Notes under the pieces: model-generated
Database searches by the model: none
Told to the model about the DNA's origin: nothing
Seen by the model: only the letters and a program-made list of their open reading frames with translations
NCBI GenBank assembly: GCA_009773395.1
Contig: WRPI01000001.1
Coordinates: forward strand, 434,001-498,000
Direction of reading: 5' to 3'
DNA length: 64,000 nt
Source of the DNA: Hyphomonadaceae bacterium
Lineage (GTDB): Bacteria > Pseudomonadota > Alphaproteobacteria > Caulobacterales > Aquidulcibacteraceae
Made by a program: the position numbers and the translations under genes
Shown: one piece after another, positions 8,060 through 17,510 of the stretch
How the letters are laid out: every line of letters starts with the position of its first letter
Position numbering within the stretch: the first letter of the stretch is position 1

Positions 8060-9100
8060 ATGGTCAAGTTAAACAAAATTGATGATGCGATTTCTGCTTC
8101 TAACAAAAGCGGGGCGTCTCGGCTTGTCCTCATGTTTGGGCCAGATTTCGGCATGATTAGTCGCAAAATGAACCATTTCGCGGCGGCATTAAAGAAAGAA
8201 AACCCAGATCTTGAACTAAGGCGCTTTAGTGAAAATGACCTTGCCAATGATTTTGAGGGGTTCGAGAATTCAGTTTTACACAATTCACTTTTTGGCGGAG
8301 CCAATATCGGGCGATTGCGGCTTGGGAGCGAAAGCCAATCAGCGAAATTGATTGATTTTGTCTCTCGGTATGATGATGTCGGCGGAAATATCGGTGGAGC
8401 AGTCTTGATTGAAGCTGGCGATATTTCACCAACGAATAAATTGGTTCAGGCGTTTGAAAAATCGCCGTTTGCTTGGGCAATTCGCCTCTATGATTCAAGC
8501 AAGCAAGACTTGATAGCTTTGATGAAAGCTAAAGCCGCCGACGAGGGCGTGCGAATCGACCAAGAAGCTATTGATAGATTGCTTGAATTTGTTCCCAATG
8601 ATGTAGATAGTTTGCTGGCCGAAGTTGAGAATTTGGCGCTCTTTGTTGGCCTAAATGGCAAAATTGATAGCCAGGCAATTGTTGCTTTATCCAGCGGTGG
8701 TCGTGACGCGGATTTGAGCGAAATTACAAACGCTGCTTTTCTTGGCGAAACCCGTATATTGGCAATTAAACTTAATCAAGCGCTGGAAAACGGCCAAAGC
8801 CCGATTGCCATTTATAACGCGATAATGCGGCGATTGAGGCTGCTATTATCAATACATGTTGAGGCCGAGCGTGGCAGCAATATTGACAATATAGTGAAAG
8901 ACAAAAAATTAGGGGTTTTTTGGAAAGAACAGTCCAGCGTGGCTAGGCAAGCAAAAATATGGCAGCGGAATTTCATCGAAGACGTTTTGTCTAAGACTAT
9001 TGAAGCAGATAGTTTGAGCAAGCGGCGAGACGCACCTGCTGACGCGATTTTGGAGCGCTTGTTAAACCGAATATGCGCTCGCGCAGCGAGAGTCGCCTAA
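8060..9100 (+). CDS. holA: DNA polymerase III subunit delta
   Basis: Clamp-loader delta subunit of 346 residues, which opens the beta sliding clamp as part of the gamma/tau complex. It has the HolA pattern: an N-terminal RecA-like AAA+ fold without Walker A (LVLMFGPDFGMIS), the clamp-contact region around HNSLFGGANIGRLRL, and a helical collar with LAEVENLALF and AIYNAIMRRLRLLL. It ends overlapping the convergent parB by four bases (CTAA). Confidence 0.93.
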   Translation: MVKLNKIDDAISASNKSGASRLVLMFGPDFGMISRKMNHFAAALKKENPDLELRRFSENDLANDFEGFENSVLHNSLFGGANIGRLRLGSESQSAKLIDFVSRYDDVGGNIGGAVLIEAGDISPTNKLVQAFEKSPFAWAIRLYDSSKQDLIALMKAKAADEGVRIDQEAIDRLLEFVPNDVDSLLAEVENLALFVGLNGKIDSQAIVALSSGGRDADLSEITNAAFLGETRILAIKLNQALENGQSPIAIYNAIMRRLRLLLSIHVEAERGSNIDNIVKDKKLGVFWKEQSSVARQAKIWQRNFIEDVLSKTIEADSLSKRRDAPADAILERLLNRICARAARVA

Positions 9101-9987
9101 TTCTTAGTAAGCCGCCGACATAATTCGTCTAATTGTTCCAAATTATTGTAATTCAACACCAAGGCTCCAACACCAGTTTTCTTGGAGTGCTTAATTTCCA
9201 CTTCGAGGCCAAGCGAATTTGACAAATCGTTAGAAAGAGCAATAGAATCAATGTCTTGCTGGCTTTTTGGGGCGGCGGATTTGGTTTTACTCGCTGGTCT
9301 ATTCGACAATTTTTCCGCGTCTCTAACGCTTAATCCTTTTGCTAACATCTCCCTAGCGGCAGCAAGCGGGTCCTCGGCCGCCAAAGCAGCGCGAGCGTGC
9401 CCAGCACTTAAAGCACCACTCACCACCATTTCCTTGACTTCGTCGGGCAAAGTCAAAAGCCTTAAAGTATTGGCGACATAGGCACGACTGCGCCCAACTG
9501 ATTCGGCAATTTTGGGTTGGTTATAGCCGAATCTGTCAATCAATTGTTCGAATGCCATTGCTTCTTCGATGGCGTTCAAATTGCTGCGTTGTAAATTTTC
9601 TACGATTGCAACTTTTAAGGTTTCTAAATCATCGAAGTGGCGAATAACCACGGGAACTCGGTGCAGGCCCGCCAATTGTGCCGCGCGCCAACGCCTTTCA
9701 CCAGCAACAATAGAATATTGCCCGCCGCCATTTTCACTTAGGCGGACAACAATTGGCTGCACAATGCCGTGTTCTTTTATTGTATCAGCAAGTGTTTCCA
9801 ATTCTTCACGGTCGAAATGGCGTCGCGGTTGATTGGGGTTGGGGTGAATCATTTCAATAGGTGTTTCACGTGAAACATTATTATGCGAATTTGATTGCAC
9901 TTCCGCGGCTTCCCCAAGTAGTGCCGAAAGACCACGACCAAGGCCGCGTTGCGCCGTTGATTTTGGTGTAGTTTTTTCTTCGTTCAT
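9097..9987 (-). CDS. parB: Chromosome partitioning protein ParB
   Basis: ParB/Spo0J of 296 residues, a CTP-dependent DNA clamp that loads at parS and spreads to form the partition complex. Domains: a short N-terminal ParA-contact segment (RGLGRGLSALLG), the ParB/Srx CTP-binding domain with NPNQPRRHFD and the GERRWRAA motif, a helix-turn-helix (IAESVGRSRAYVANTLRLL) and a C-terminal dimerisation domain. A parS site lies inside the gene and is translated as VSRET. The ATG overlaps the parA stop by four bases, indicating translational coupling in one operon. Confidence 0.98.
   Translation of the reverse strand: MNEEKTTPKSTAQRGLGRGLSALLGEAAEVQSNSHNNVSRETPIEMIHPNPNQPRRHFDREELETLADTIKEHGIVQPIVVRLSENGGGQYSIVAGERRWRAAQLAGLHRVPVVIRHFDDLETLKVAIVENLQRSNLNAIEEAMAFEQLIDRFGYNQPKIAESVGRSRAYVANTLRLLTLPDEVKEMVVSGALSAGHARAALAAEDPLAAAREMLAKGLSVRDAEKLSNRPASKTKSAAPKSQQDIDSIALSNDLSNSLGLEVEIKHSKKTGVGALVLNYNNLEQLDELCRRLTKN
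9862..9877. promoter_or_regulatory. parS: parS site 1 (inside parB)
   Basis: Perfect 16-bp palindrome TGTTTCACGTGAAACA, identical to the general bacterial parS consensus bound by ParB. It lies in the 5' part of parB, about 10 kb from the predicted origin. Confidence 0.95.
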
Positions 9988-10796
9988 GCGGCCCTTGCCC
10001 TTTCTCTTTGAATCAGCTCACTCGCCAAGCGCATATAGGCCATGCTGCCCGCACAATTATGGTCATAAATCAACACCGGCTTTCCGTGCGATGGCGCTTC
10101 CGAAACCCGAACATTTCTTGGGATTATTGTTTGATAGACTTTTTCGCCAAAATGCTGCCTAACGTCTTGGGCAACTTGTTCCGAAAGTCGGTTTCGATTG
10201 TCATACATAGTAAGAACAACGCCTTGTATTTCAAGGTCCGGATTTAATGATCCCCTGACAAGTTCGACGGTTCGCATCAATTGTGTCAGCCCTTCTAGCG
10301 CGAAAAACTCACATTGAAGCGGCACAAGCAGTGCATTTGCTGCGGTCATCGCATTTATCGTGACGACATTTAGCGAAGGTGGGCAATCAATTATTATATA
10401 ATCATAGATTTCCGAATTTGGATCCAAAACCGATTGGTTTATCGCTTCACGCAAACGAAAGGCGCGATTAGGAATATTTGCAAGCTCAATTTCGGCACCC
10501 GCAAGATTCGCGTTAGAGGGCGCTAGAAACAAATTTGGGATATTGGTTTTTACTGCCACCGCGGAAATCGCTGCTTCGCCCATCAGGATTTCATAAGTAG
10601 TAGTTCTTCGGCCCGATTGGGTAATACCAAGGCCGGTCGAAGCATTACCTTGGGCGTCAATATCAAAAATTAGCACTTTTTTGCCAATCGCCGCTAACGC
10701 TGTAGCCAGATTTATTGCTGTCGTTGTTTTTCCGACGCCACCTTTTTGGTTGGCAACTGCTATGACCCGTGGCCTCGTTTCCATACTATTTTTCAC
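9984..10796 (-). CDS. parA: Chromosome partitioning ATPase ParA
   Basis: ParA/Soj-type deviant Walker ATPase of 270 residues that moves ParB-parS complexes along the nucleoid. It has the deviant Walker A KGGVGKTTTAINLA (about 18-31) with the signature lysine, Walker A' IFDIDAQGNAS and Walker B IIIDCPPSL. A few codons precede the conserved RVIAVANQKGGVGKT block. Its start overlaps the end of rsmG by 11 bases and its end overlaps parB, so rsmG-parA-parB read as one transcript. Confidence 0.98.
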   Translation of the reverse strand: MKNSMETRPRVIAVANQKGGVGKTTTAINLATALAAIGKKVLIFDIDAQGNASTGLGITQSGRRTTTYEILMGEAAISAVAVKTNIPNLFLAPSNANLAGAEIELANIPNRAFRLREAINQSVLDPNSEIYDYIIIDCPPSLNVVTINAMTAANALLVPLQCEFFALEGLTQLMRTVELVRGSLNPDLEIQGVVLTMYDNRNRLSEQVAQDVRQHFGEKVYQTIIPRNVRVSEAPSHGKPVLIYDHNCAGSMAYMRLASELIQRERARAA

Positions 10797-11415
10797 CAGT
10801 GTTCAGCCTCATCAAATCCGAAATTTCCAGCACACAGCCATGTTTATGGGTAATGCTTTGCGTTGTTTTGTAACAGAACTTCCACTTTGTCGAGGCCTCA
10901 TTAATTTCCTTCGACACATCTTCGCCTTTTAAGAACAACATTCGTGCGCCAAGTTGTGAATAAGCCAGTGATAAATCTAAGAGCTTGGTCAGGGGTGCAA
11001 ATGCTCTCGCCGTCACGAGGTCATATTTTGCGGGTGACAAATCTTCTATCTTTTTGTTTTCTATGTTTATTTTGACGTCCAATGTCCGCGCGGCTTCGCG
11101 CAGAAACGCACATTTCTTGGATTGAGCTTCGACCAAAGTTATTTGCTGCATGCGCGATTTGTCTTTCAATAGCGCTGCGATAATGAGACCCGGCAGGCCA
11201 GCTCCCGATCCCATATCAATCACGCTATGGATATTCTCGCCCGCTACATCAAGAATTTGCGCACAATCCGCTGCGTGGCGCGACCAAAAATCCGTTATTG
11301 TCGATGCCGAAACAAGGTTTATTCTAGCATTCCATAAAATTAGTAGTTCGCGATAGGTGTTTATTCGAGAAAGTGTTTCACGTGAAACATTAAACTTCTC
11401 ACCAAATTCGGCCAT
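10786..11415 (-). CDS. rsmG: 16S rRNA (guanine-N7) methyltransferase RsmG
   Basis: SAM-dependent methyltransferase (GidB) of 209 residues that modifies G527 of 16S rRNA. The SAM loop DMGSGAGLPGLI is visible, followed by VEAQSKKCAFLREA and VTARAFAPL. The frame is open to 11454, but the ATG at 11415 has AAGGA nine bases upstream and follows the mnmG stop, so it is preferred; the two earlier ATGs would lie inside mnmG. The second parS site is within its 5' end and is translated as VSRET. Confidence 0.95.
   Translation of the reverse strand: MAEFGEKFNVSRETLSRINTYRELLILWNARINLVSASTITDFWSRHAADCAQILDVAGENIHSVIDMGSGAGLPGLIIAALLKDKSRMQQITLVEAQSKKCAFLREAARTLDVKINIENKKIEDLSPAKYDLVTARAFAPLTKLLDLSLAYSQLGARMLFLKGEDVSKEINEASTKWKFCYKTTQSITHKHGCVLEISDLMRLNTGEK
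11374..11389. promoter_or_regulatory. parS: parS site 2 (inside rsmG)
   Basis: Exact TGTTTCACGTGAAACA palindrome, identical to sites 1 and 3, about 1.5 kb from site 1 and within the first codons of rsmG. Confidence 0.95.
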
Positions 11416-11428
11416 GCCGAGATTTCCT

Positions 11429-13288
11429 TCAGGCAACATTTTTCTGACCGCCACGCTTTACATGAGCCAAAAGCGCGGTTATCGCACCGGGTGTAATGCC
11501 CTCGAGCCTTGAAGCGTGCCCCAATGTGGCGGGCCGAAAACGATTTAGTTTTTCTTGAATTTCGGTTGATAACCCGCCAACCCGCAGATAGTCCAAATCC
11601 AAGGGCAAGCTCAGAGCTTCGTCGCGCTTAAAAGCTGTAATGTCGGCATTTTGCCTATCCAAATAGCCATAATATATCGCCTCAATTTCAAGCTGCTCGC
11701 GCACTTCTGGGCTATAAGTTGAAAGCTGAGGAAAATGTTTGCATAAATCATCGTAGCCAATGTCGGTCAAAGTCAATAATTCAATTAAGTTTCTGCGGCG
11801 GCCATCTTGGCGCACACCGAAACCTCTTACTGCCGCTTCGTTCGGCGTAAAACCTTCGGCGCTGGCGTAAGTTCGTGCGCTGGCAAGTTCGTTCATTTTG
11901 GCGGTAAAAATGTCGTTCCTTTTTTCCCCGACTAAGCCCAACTCATGCCCCATACCTGTGAGCCTTTGATCAGCATTGTCCGAGCGCATGGTCAGTCGAT
12001 ATTCGGCGCGTGAAGTAAACATTCGATATGGCTCCGACACACCCTTGGTCACCAAATCGTCAATTAGAACTCCAATATATGAATTGGCCCGTGAGAAATA
12101 CACTGGCTCTTGCGCCTTTGAATATCTCGCGGCATTAAGACCCGCGACCAATCCTTGTGCTGCAGCTTCCTCATAGCCCGTCGTGCCATTTATTTGCCCA
12201 GCCAAATAAAGCCCGCCAACTGTCTTTACCCCAAGATCCAATCCTAATTCGGTTGGATCCACAAAGTCATACTCAATCGCATAAGCCCATTTCTCAATTC
12301 TCACATTCTCAAGACCGGCAATCGAGTGTATGATTTTTTCTTGAACTTCTTCAGGAAAAGAAGTCGAAATCCCGTTGGGATAGATAGTGGTGGTGGTTAG
12401 ACCTTCGGGTTCGAGGAAAATTTGGTGTTGGCTCTTGTCGCTAAACCTAACAATTTTATCTTCAATTGATGGACAATAACGCGGGCCTGTCCCAGTAATT
12501 GCGCCCGAATTGATAGCTGAAAGGTGAAGGTTTTCGCGTACAATTTCATGGGTTTTTTCATTGGTCCAAGTAATGTGGCAAGGCACTTGTCGGTTTAGCG
12601 CGCCACTATGAATAAAGGAAAATGGCTTTGGTTCATCGTCGCCGGGTTGAATTTCACAAGCGCTATAATCTATAGTGCTGCCGTCCAGTCGGGCCGGGGT
12701 TCCGGTCTTCAGCCGCCCCATTTTCAGTCCCAATCCATACAATGATTGGGCCAAACCAATGGATGGCGGGGCGTCAAGCCTTCCCGCAGGCCATTGTTTC
12801 TGGCCTAAATGAATAACGCCATTCAAAAATGTTCCTGTGGTGACGATTACAGCCGAAGCGCATATTTCATCACCGTTTTCGAGGATGACGCCACAACAAT
12901 TGCCATTTTTCAGCACCAAAGATTCGACTCCTTGGGAAATCACTTTAAGGTTTTCGTCCTCGTCGATGAAGCTTTTAACAGCGCTTTTGAACAAAACTCT
13001 GTCGCATTGTGCGCGCGGCCCTCTAACCGCCGGGCCGCGAGATTGATTGAGCATACGAAACTGAATGGCGCCCGCATCGGCAGCTTTGCCCAATATCCCA
13101 TCAAGCGCATCAATTTCGCGAACTAAATGACCCTTCCCAAGGCCACCTACTGCGGGATTGCACGACATTTCACCAATGGTTGCGGCATCATGAGTAATTA
13201 ATGCAGTTCTGACGCCAAGGCGCGCAGCGGCGCCCGCCGCCTCAACGCCGGCGTGCCCACCGCCAATCACAATTACACCAAAATCCAT
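11429..13288 (-). CDS. mnmG: tRNA uridine-5-carboxymethylaminomethyl enzyme MnmG
   Basis: FAD protein of 619 residues (GidA). With MnmE it installs the carboxymethylaminomethyl group on wobble U34 of several tRNAs. It has the N-terminal dinucleotide-binding loop VIGGGHAGVEAA, the PAVGGLGKGHLVREIDALDG motif region, the TTGTFLNG and AGQINGTTGYEEAAAQG signatures, and the C-terminal helical domain that contacts MnmE (RPATLGHASRLEGITPGAI). It ends 13 bases before the preferred rsmG start. Its start faces a 486-base gap containing a three-hairpin repeat and parS 3. Confidence 0.98.
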   Translation of the reverse strand: MDFGVIVIGGGHAGVEAAGAAARLGVRTALITHDAATIGEMSCNPAVGGLGKGHLVREIDALDGILGKAADAGAIQFRMLNQSRGPAVRGPRAQCDRVLFKSAVKSFIDEDENLKVISQGVESLVLKNGNCCGVILENGDEICASAVIVTTGTFLNGVIHLGQKQWPAGRLDAPPSIGLAQSLYGLGLKMGRLKTGTPARLDGSTIDYSACEIQPGDDEPKPFSFIHSGALNRQVPCHITWTNEKTHEIVRENLHLSAINSGAITGTGPRYCPSIEDKIVRFSDKSQHQIFLEPEGLTTTTIYPNGISTSFPEEVQEKIIHSIAGLENVRIEKWAYAIEYDFVDPTELGLDLGVKTVGGLYLAGQINGTTGYEEAAAQGLVAGLNAARYSKAQEPVYFSRANSYIGVLIDDLVTKGVSEPYRMFTSRAEYRLTMRSDNADQRLTGMGHELGLVGEKRNDIFTAKMNELASARTYASAEGFTPNEAAVRGFGVRQDGRRRNLIELLTLTDIGYDDLCKHFPQLSTYSPEVREQLEIEAIYYGYLDRQNADITAFKRDEALSLPLDLDYLRVGGLSTEIQEKLNRFRPATLGHASRLEGITPGAITALLAHVKRGGQKNVA

Positions 13289-13439
13289 TTATACGTCCAA
13301 AATGCGACGCAATACAGCAAATCAAAAGAATCGTCGAGGGTGAAACTCAATCGACCAAAAGCAAGAATAATCATGATGAATCAATAATTCACTTGCGTGT
13401 AGCATCCATTTCTAGATGAACGAAGGTACTAAGTGCCTT

Positions 13440-13617
13440 GGAATGGTTTATGGCGAAACTTGTTTCCCCAAAACCATTCATCAAGTGTGTTATGCGCCCT
13501 AGACTTTTGTCAAGCCCGCGCTTTGCGCCCGAAGGCTTTGGGGCTTGACAAAAATCTAGGGCGCAAAAGAACAATCATCGAATGGGCTTAAGGCAAACTT
13601 GTCCTTAAGACCATTCC
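13440..13617. repeat. Three-hairpin repeat, copy A
   Basis: Member of the dispersed structured-repeat family. Hairpin 1 (13441-13479) begins GAATGG and ends CCATTC. The central long hairpin (13494-13564) has arms starting GCGCCCTAGA and ending TCTAGGGCGC, with a conserved inner GTCAAG/CTTGAC. Hairpin 3 (13580-13616) again runs GAATGG to CCATTC. The outermost GGAATGG/CCATTCC can also pair across the whole element. The loop is of the second class, in the orientation opposite to copy F. It occupies most of the mnmG-mnmE gap (13289-13774), which otherwise holds only parS 3. Confidence 0.85.
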
Positions 13618-13746
13618 CAAGCTAATTCCTTCATGCTGAACAGCCTATAATGCCATTGCCCTGATTTAGAAAACATTCTTACTAAAACCGAATCTGAACT
13701 TGAAAAATCAGTCAACTAGGACGTTTTTCGCACTAATTTCTTACAC

Positions 13747-13762
13747 TGTTTCACGTGAAACA
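13747..13762. promoter_or_regulatory. parS: parS site 3 (just downstream of mnmE)
   Basis: Third exact TGTTTCACGTGAAACA palindrome, 12 bases after the mnmE stop in the intergenic region. The three sites span about 3.9 kb and lie 6-10 kb from the predicted origin, consistent with a centromere-like partition locus. Confidence 0.95.
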
Positions 13763-13774
13763 TTTGAGCCATTG

Positions 13775-15109
13775 TCATTTTCCAATACAAAAGGACGAAA
13801 ATACTTTGTCCAAAACATCCTCGACACCAATTTCACCACTTATCGCCGCCAAGTTCCGCGCAGCCATACGAATGTTTTCGCAAGTAAGCTCGGCGGGCGC
13901 CGAAGGATTTTGCAATATTGTATCAATTGCGTCTATCGCACTTTCCACTGCGACTTTGTGGCGTTCACGGGTTAGCGGCGCGGCCTCAAATTCTCGGCTT
14001 TCATGCCCAATTACCTCAGATAACATCCGCTGCATGTCATCAAGGCCGCTTCCAGATTTCGCCGCTATCATAATTTGTGCGATTCCCGCCTTTTCAATTC
14101 GCCCTTGCAATTTGGGCGACCACAAATCAGTTTTGGACCAAGCCAAAATATCACCCTCGCGCAACAATCCAAAAGTCGCGGCAATTTCGCTTTCGCCGCT
14201 AACAAGGCCAATTCGCAAATCGGCTTCCTCGGCGCGCAAAATCGCGCGGCGCATTCCTTCTCGTTCGATATCATTGTCGCTTTCGTGCAGCCCAGCAGTA
14301 TCGGCAATCCAAACCAATTGCCCATCCAATATCAAACTCACCTCGACAATATCCCTTGTTGTTCCGGCTATTGCGGAAACAATCGACGCATCTCGCTTCA
14401 CTAGCGCATTAAGAAGCGTTGATTTTCCGCTATTGGGCGCACCCAACAGCACGACTCTAAACCCCTCGCGCACTCTTTGCGCTTGCTTTGCTGATTCCAA
14501 ATGTTTGCTTAGATTCTGTTTTAGATCGGTAATATTCAACAAAACTGTTTGAATCAGCCCACCTGGTATGTCTTCGTCAGGAAAATCAATATAGGCTTCT
14601 AATTGCGCTAAACATTCTATAAGCGACAATCGCCACGCCTTTGAGAGTTCGCCCAGCTCTCCCGTCATAAGCCTAAGTGCTTGTTTTCGTTGTGCTTCTG
14701 TCTCAGCTTCGATTAAATCACAAAGACCCTCGGCCTCGGTTAAATCCATCTTTCCATTGTCAAAAGCTTGCCGGCTAAACTCGCCTGGCATTGCCAAACG
14801 ACACAAACCTGTGTCCAAACAAATTTGCATGACTTTCTCTAAATTGGCTCGGCCGCCATGAATATGAAGCTCAACCACATCTTCACCAGTAAACGAATTC
14901 GGCGCTATAAATAATAAAACCAGCGCTTTATCTGCCTCAACTCCTTGGGCATCATACAAACTAAACAAGGTCGCAATTCTTGGTTCGGGGAGTTTCTTGC
15001 GCGAAATAAGTCGCAAAACTTCCGCGCTTTTAGGGCCAGAAAGGCGAAGCACAGCAACGCCTGCTCGCCCAGCACCAGAAGCCAGCGCGATAATAGTATC
15101 ATGCACCAC
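13775..15109 (-). CDS. mnmE: tRNA modification GTPase MnmE
   Basis: GTPase of 444 residues that works with MnmG on wobble uridines. It has an N-terminal folate-binding TrmE domain (DTIIALASGAGRAGVAVLRLSG), a helical domain, and an inserted G domain with the P-loop GAPNSGKSTLLNAL (about 223), the IAGTTRDIVE switch, DTAGLHES and a later SKTD specificity motif. The C-terminus is the diagnostic FCIGK with the catalytic cysteine. The DUF6489 stop lies five bases downstream of the mnmE end of the next gene's frame, so the minus-strand genes are closely packed here. Confidence 0.97.
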   Translation of the reverse strand: MVHDTIIALASGAGRAGVAVLRLSGPKSAEVLRLISRKKLPEPRIATLFSLYDAQGVEADKALVLLFIAPNSFTGEDVVELHIHGGRANLEKVMQICLDTGLCRLAMPGEFSRQAFDNGKMDLTEAEGLCDLIEAETEAQRKQALRLMTGELGELSKAWRLSLIECLAQLEAYIDFPDEDIPGGLIQTVLLNITDLKQNLSKHLESAKQAQRVREGFRVVLLGAPNSGKSTLLNALVKRDASIVSAIAGTTRDIVEVSLILDGQLVWIADTAGLHESDNDIEREGMRRAILRAEEADLRIGLVSGESEIAATFGLLREGDILAWSKTDLWSPKLQGRIEKAGIAQIMIAAKSGSGLDDMQRMLSEVIGHESREFEAAPLTRERHKVAVESAIDAIDTILQNPSAPAELTCENIRMAARNLAAISGEIGVEDVLDKVFSSFCIGK

Positions 15110-15114
15110 TATTT

Positions 15115-15399
15115 CTAATCCTTGGCTTTTTTTGAACCTGATTTATCGGATTCGGATTTCACGCCACTTGTCGAAGGCCGAAGCGCAGCGCCAACAAATC
15201 CCGACAAAGCATCTTGCGCCAACCCACCGAGGCCAGACCAAGTTTTAATTAACGGGTCTATATCGACAGACGATGCGGCATCTTTCATTTTATTTTTCGC
15301 CACATTTAAGAAAGCTTCGTGCAATTGTCCAACATTTGGCAAGCCAACAATTTCGCGGGCCTCTTCCGGGGTCAAATCAATTTCGATACTAATTTTCAT
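15115..15399 (-). CDS. DUF6489 family protein
   Basis: Small soluble protein of 94 residues. The opening MKISIEIDLTPEEAREIVGLP is the most conserved part and recalls the DUF6489 family (function unknown), which in alphaproteobacteria often sits next to mnmE and rho. A helical middle (QLHEAFLNVAKNKM) is followed by a Ser/Lys-rich, probably disordered tail. It lies six bases upstream of mnmE on the same strand and is probably cotranscribed with it. Confidence 0.72.
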   Translation of the reverse strand: MKISIEIDLTPEEAREIVGLPNVGQLHEAFLNVAKNKMKDAASSVDIDPLIKTWSGLGGLAQDALSGFVGAALRPSTSGVKSESDKSGSKKAKD

Positions 15400-15470
15400 T
15401 TACCGCGCTCCAAAACTTGCTTTTGACAACAAACAATGCCGATTTGCGCAAAATTATTACGTCTTGCCAA

Positions 15471-15896
15471 CTATTTAATGCAGCGAAGATAAGTTGCTTT
15501 TCCTTCGCCATCAAAAGAAATCTTTACTTGATCGTCTATAATTTCACTAAACAACAAAGAAAACGGCAAATTCGCACCATTTTTGGCTCGAACCACTATA
15601 TCTGCGCCATTTGACGAAATTGATGTGACCGTATGTTCCTCAACCCCACTTGGCCTAATGCTTTCCAAAAGCACTGCGCCATCGGCTTGTGAAAAACTAT
15701 AGCCTTGCATCATATCATTGGCATTGCAACTGGCAGATTTGCCCTCAAATGGGCTACCCATAAATGCCACTCTGCTCTCATCATCCCCGAAAATAAAAAA
15801 GCGCTGCTCTTCACGCAAATCAGCAAGCGGGTTTTTCGGCGCACATGATGTCGCTATCGCAACAGCAAACATAGCAATAATGATTTTTGTTTTCAT
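15471..15896 (-). CDS. Putative lipoprotein of unknown function
   Basis: Exported protein of 141 residues. From ATG 15896 it starts with a typical lipoprotein signal (MKTKIIIAMFAVAIATSC, lipidated Cys at about 18) and has a GTGGGGA ribosome-binding site. An upstream ATG would add 15 residues and spoil the signal, so it is rejected. The mature part is probably mostly beta (AVLLESIRP, HTVTSISSNGADIVVRA, KISFDGEGKATYLRC) and has two further cysteines that could pair. No family is recognised. It lies between rho and the DUF6489 gene. Confidence 0.7.
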   Translation of the reverse strand: MKTKIIIAMFAVAIATSCAPKNPLADLREEQRFFIFGDDESRVAFMGSPFEGKSASCNANDMMQGYSFSQADGAVLLESIRPSGVEEHTVTSISSNGADIVVRAKNGANLPFSLLFSEIIDDQVKISFDGEGKATYLRCIK

Positions 15897-15954
15897 TTCG
15901 ATTCCCCACCGCAATGAGTCAAGAATGAAGGATAATATCAAAGCAAAGTTAATG

Positions 15955-17406
15955 TCAGGTATTCATGCTTGTAAAGAACTCTTCGTTATTCTTGGCACTT
16001 TTCATTTTATCCAGCAAGAATTCCATAGCGTCCATGGTGCCCATAGGTGCCAAAATTCGCCTTAACATATACATTTTCGGCAAATGTTCTTTTGGCACCA
16101 ATAATTCTTCTTTGCGAGTGCCAGATTTGATAATATCAATCGCCGGGAAAATCCGTTTGTCGGATACTTTTCTATCCAAAATAACTTCCGAATTGCCCGT
16201 GCCTTTGAATTCCTCAAAAATGACTTCATCCATTCTCGAGCCAGTTTCAATCAAAGCTGTTGCAATAATTGTAAGCGAACCGCCCTCTTCGAGATTCCGC
16301 GCCGCACCGAAAAAGCGTTTTGGCCTTTGCAAGGCATTGGCATCAACACCACCAGTCAAAACTTTGCCCGAAGACGGAACGACAGTGTTGTAAGCACGGC
16401 CCAGCCTAGTAATTGAATCAAGTAAAATAACAACGTCGCGGCCATGTTCGGCCAAGCGCTTTGCTTTTTCAATAACCATTTCGGCAACTTGCACGTGACG
16501 AGTGGCAGGTTCATCAAAAGTTGAAGACACGACTTCGCCTTTCACCGATCTTTTCATATCGGTTACTTCTTCGGGACGTTCATCAATCAGCAGGACAATC
16601 AGATAGGCTTCAGGGTGGTTAGTCTCAATTGAGCGCGCAATATTCTGCAAAATGACGGTTTTACCAGTTCTTGGCGGTGCAACGATTAGTGAGCGCTGGC
16701 CTTTACCAATTGGCGCAACAATATCAATAATTCGCCCGGTTTTATCTTTCAAAGTCGGGTCATCAATTTCCATTTGAAAACGCTCATTCGGATAAAGCGG
16801 AGTCAAATTATCAAAATTGACTTTATGTTTTGCTTCTTCAGGATCTACAAAATTAATTTTATCGACTTTATGAAGCGCAAAATAACGCTCGCCATCGCGC
16901 GGAGCTTTTACCGGCCCTTCAACCGTGTCACCAGTACGCAGGCCATAGCGTCTAGTTTGGCTCGGGCTGACATAAATATCATCTGGCCCTGGCAGATAAT
17001 TGGATTCAGGTGAGCGCAAAAAGCCAAAACCATCTGGCAATACTTCCAAAACGCCAGATCCGCCAATTTCCGCGCCGTTTTCAGCTTTAGTTTTCAATAT
17101 AGCAAACAGCAAATCCTGTGTGCGCAAGGTTGCTGCGCCATCAATTTCCAAAGCTTCGGCCATCGCCACCAATTCAGCAGGTTTGATAAGCTTTAATTCT
17201 TGCAATGTTGTGCGAACAGCAGGCGCGTCGTCTTCGGCATCAGCAGTTTTAGCCAATATTGGTGCGACTTCAGCAATGGGGACATCAATTTGTGCAATTT
17301 CTTCAACCGCAACAGGCTCTTCAACTTTTTTGGTTCTTAGGCCCAATTTTGGGCGCGCTTTTGCTGCATCTGGTGCAGCAGCACCGTCAAATTCTTCCTC
17401 ACTCAT
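15955..17406 (-). CDS. rho: Transcription termination factor Rho
   Basis: Hexameric RNA-dependent ATPase/helicase of 483 residues that terminates transcription. An extra N-terminal Ala/Pro/acid-rich extension of about 70 residues precedes the Rho N-domain ([19 protein letters not shown]) and the cold-shock RNA-binding fold ([33 protein letters not shown] shortened here by position only). The motor domain has P-loop [13 protein letters not shown], Walker [17 protein letters not shown] and the R-loop. AAGGAAAA precedes the ATG. Length exceeds E. coli Rho because of the N-terminal extension. Confidence 0.98.
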   Translation of the reverse strand: MSEEEFDGAAAPDAAKARPKLGLRTKKVEEPVAVEEIAQIDVPIAEVAPILAKTADAEDDAPAVRTTLQELKLIKPAELVAMAEALEIDGAATLRTQDLLFAILKTKAENGAEIGGSGVLEVLPDGFGFLRSPESNYLPGPDDIYVSPSQTRRYGLRTGDTVEGPVKAPRDGERYFALHKVDKINFVDPEEAKHKVNFDNLTPLYPNERFQMEIDDPTLKDKTGRIIDIVAPIGKGQRSLIVAPPRTGKTVILQNIARSIETNHPEAYLIVLLIDERPEEVTDMKRSVKGEVVSSTFDEPATRHVQVAEMVIEKAKRLAEHGRDVVILLDSITRLGRAYNTVVPSSGKVLTGGVDANALQRPKRFFGAARNLEEGGSLTIIATALIETGSRMDEVIFEEFKGTGNSEVILDRKVSDKRIFPAIDIIKSGTRKEELLVPKEHLPKMYMLRRILAPMGTMDAMEFLLDKMKSAKNNEEFFTSMNT

Positions 17407-17510
17407 AGAGGTTTTCCTTATATTTTATCATGGGGAACCGCACTCCGAGAACCGAAGGGGTATATCAATTACGGTTATGATAGCATTTATCCGCCTTCAA
17501 AGGCAATAGC

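Noticed and set aside
13440-13617. Three-hairpin repeats as tRNA genes or rho-independent terminators only
   Set aside because: The cloverleaf shape is far larger than a tRNA and lacks tRNA consensus loops. There is no U-run after the stems, and several copies lie upstream of genes rather than at operon ends.
13700-13975. Plus-strand ORF across parS 3 and the end of mnmE
   Set aside because: It runs antisense to the complete mnmE gene; the VSRET in its sequence is only the parS palindrome being translated.
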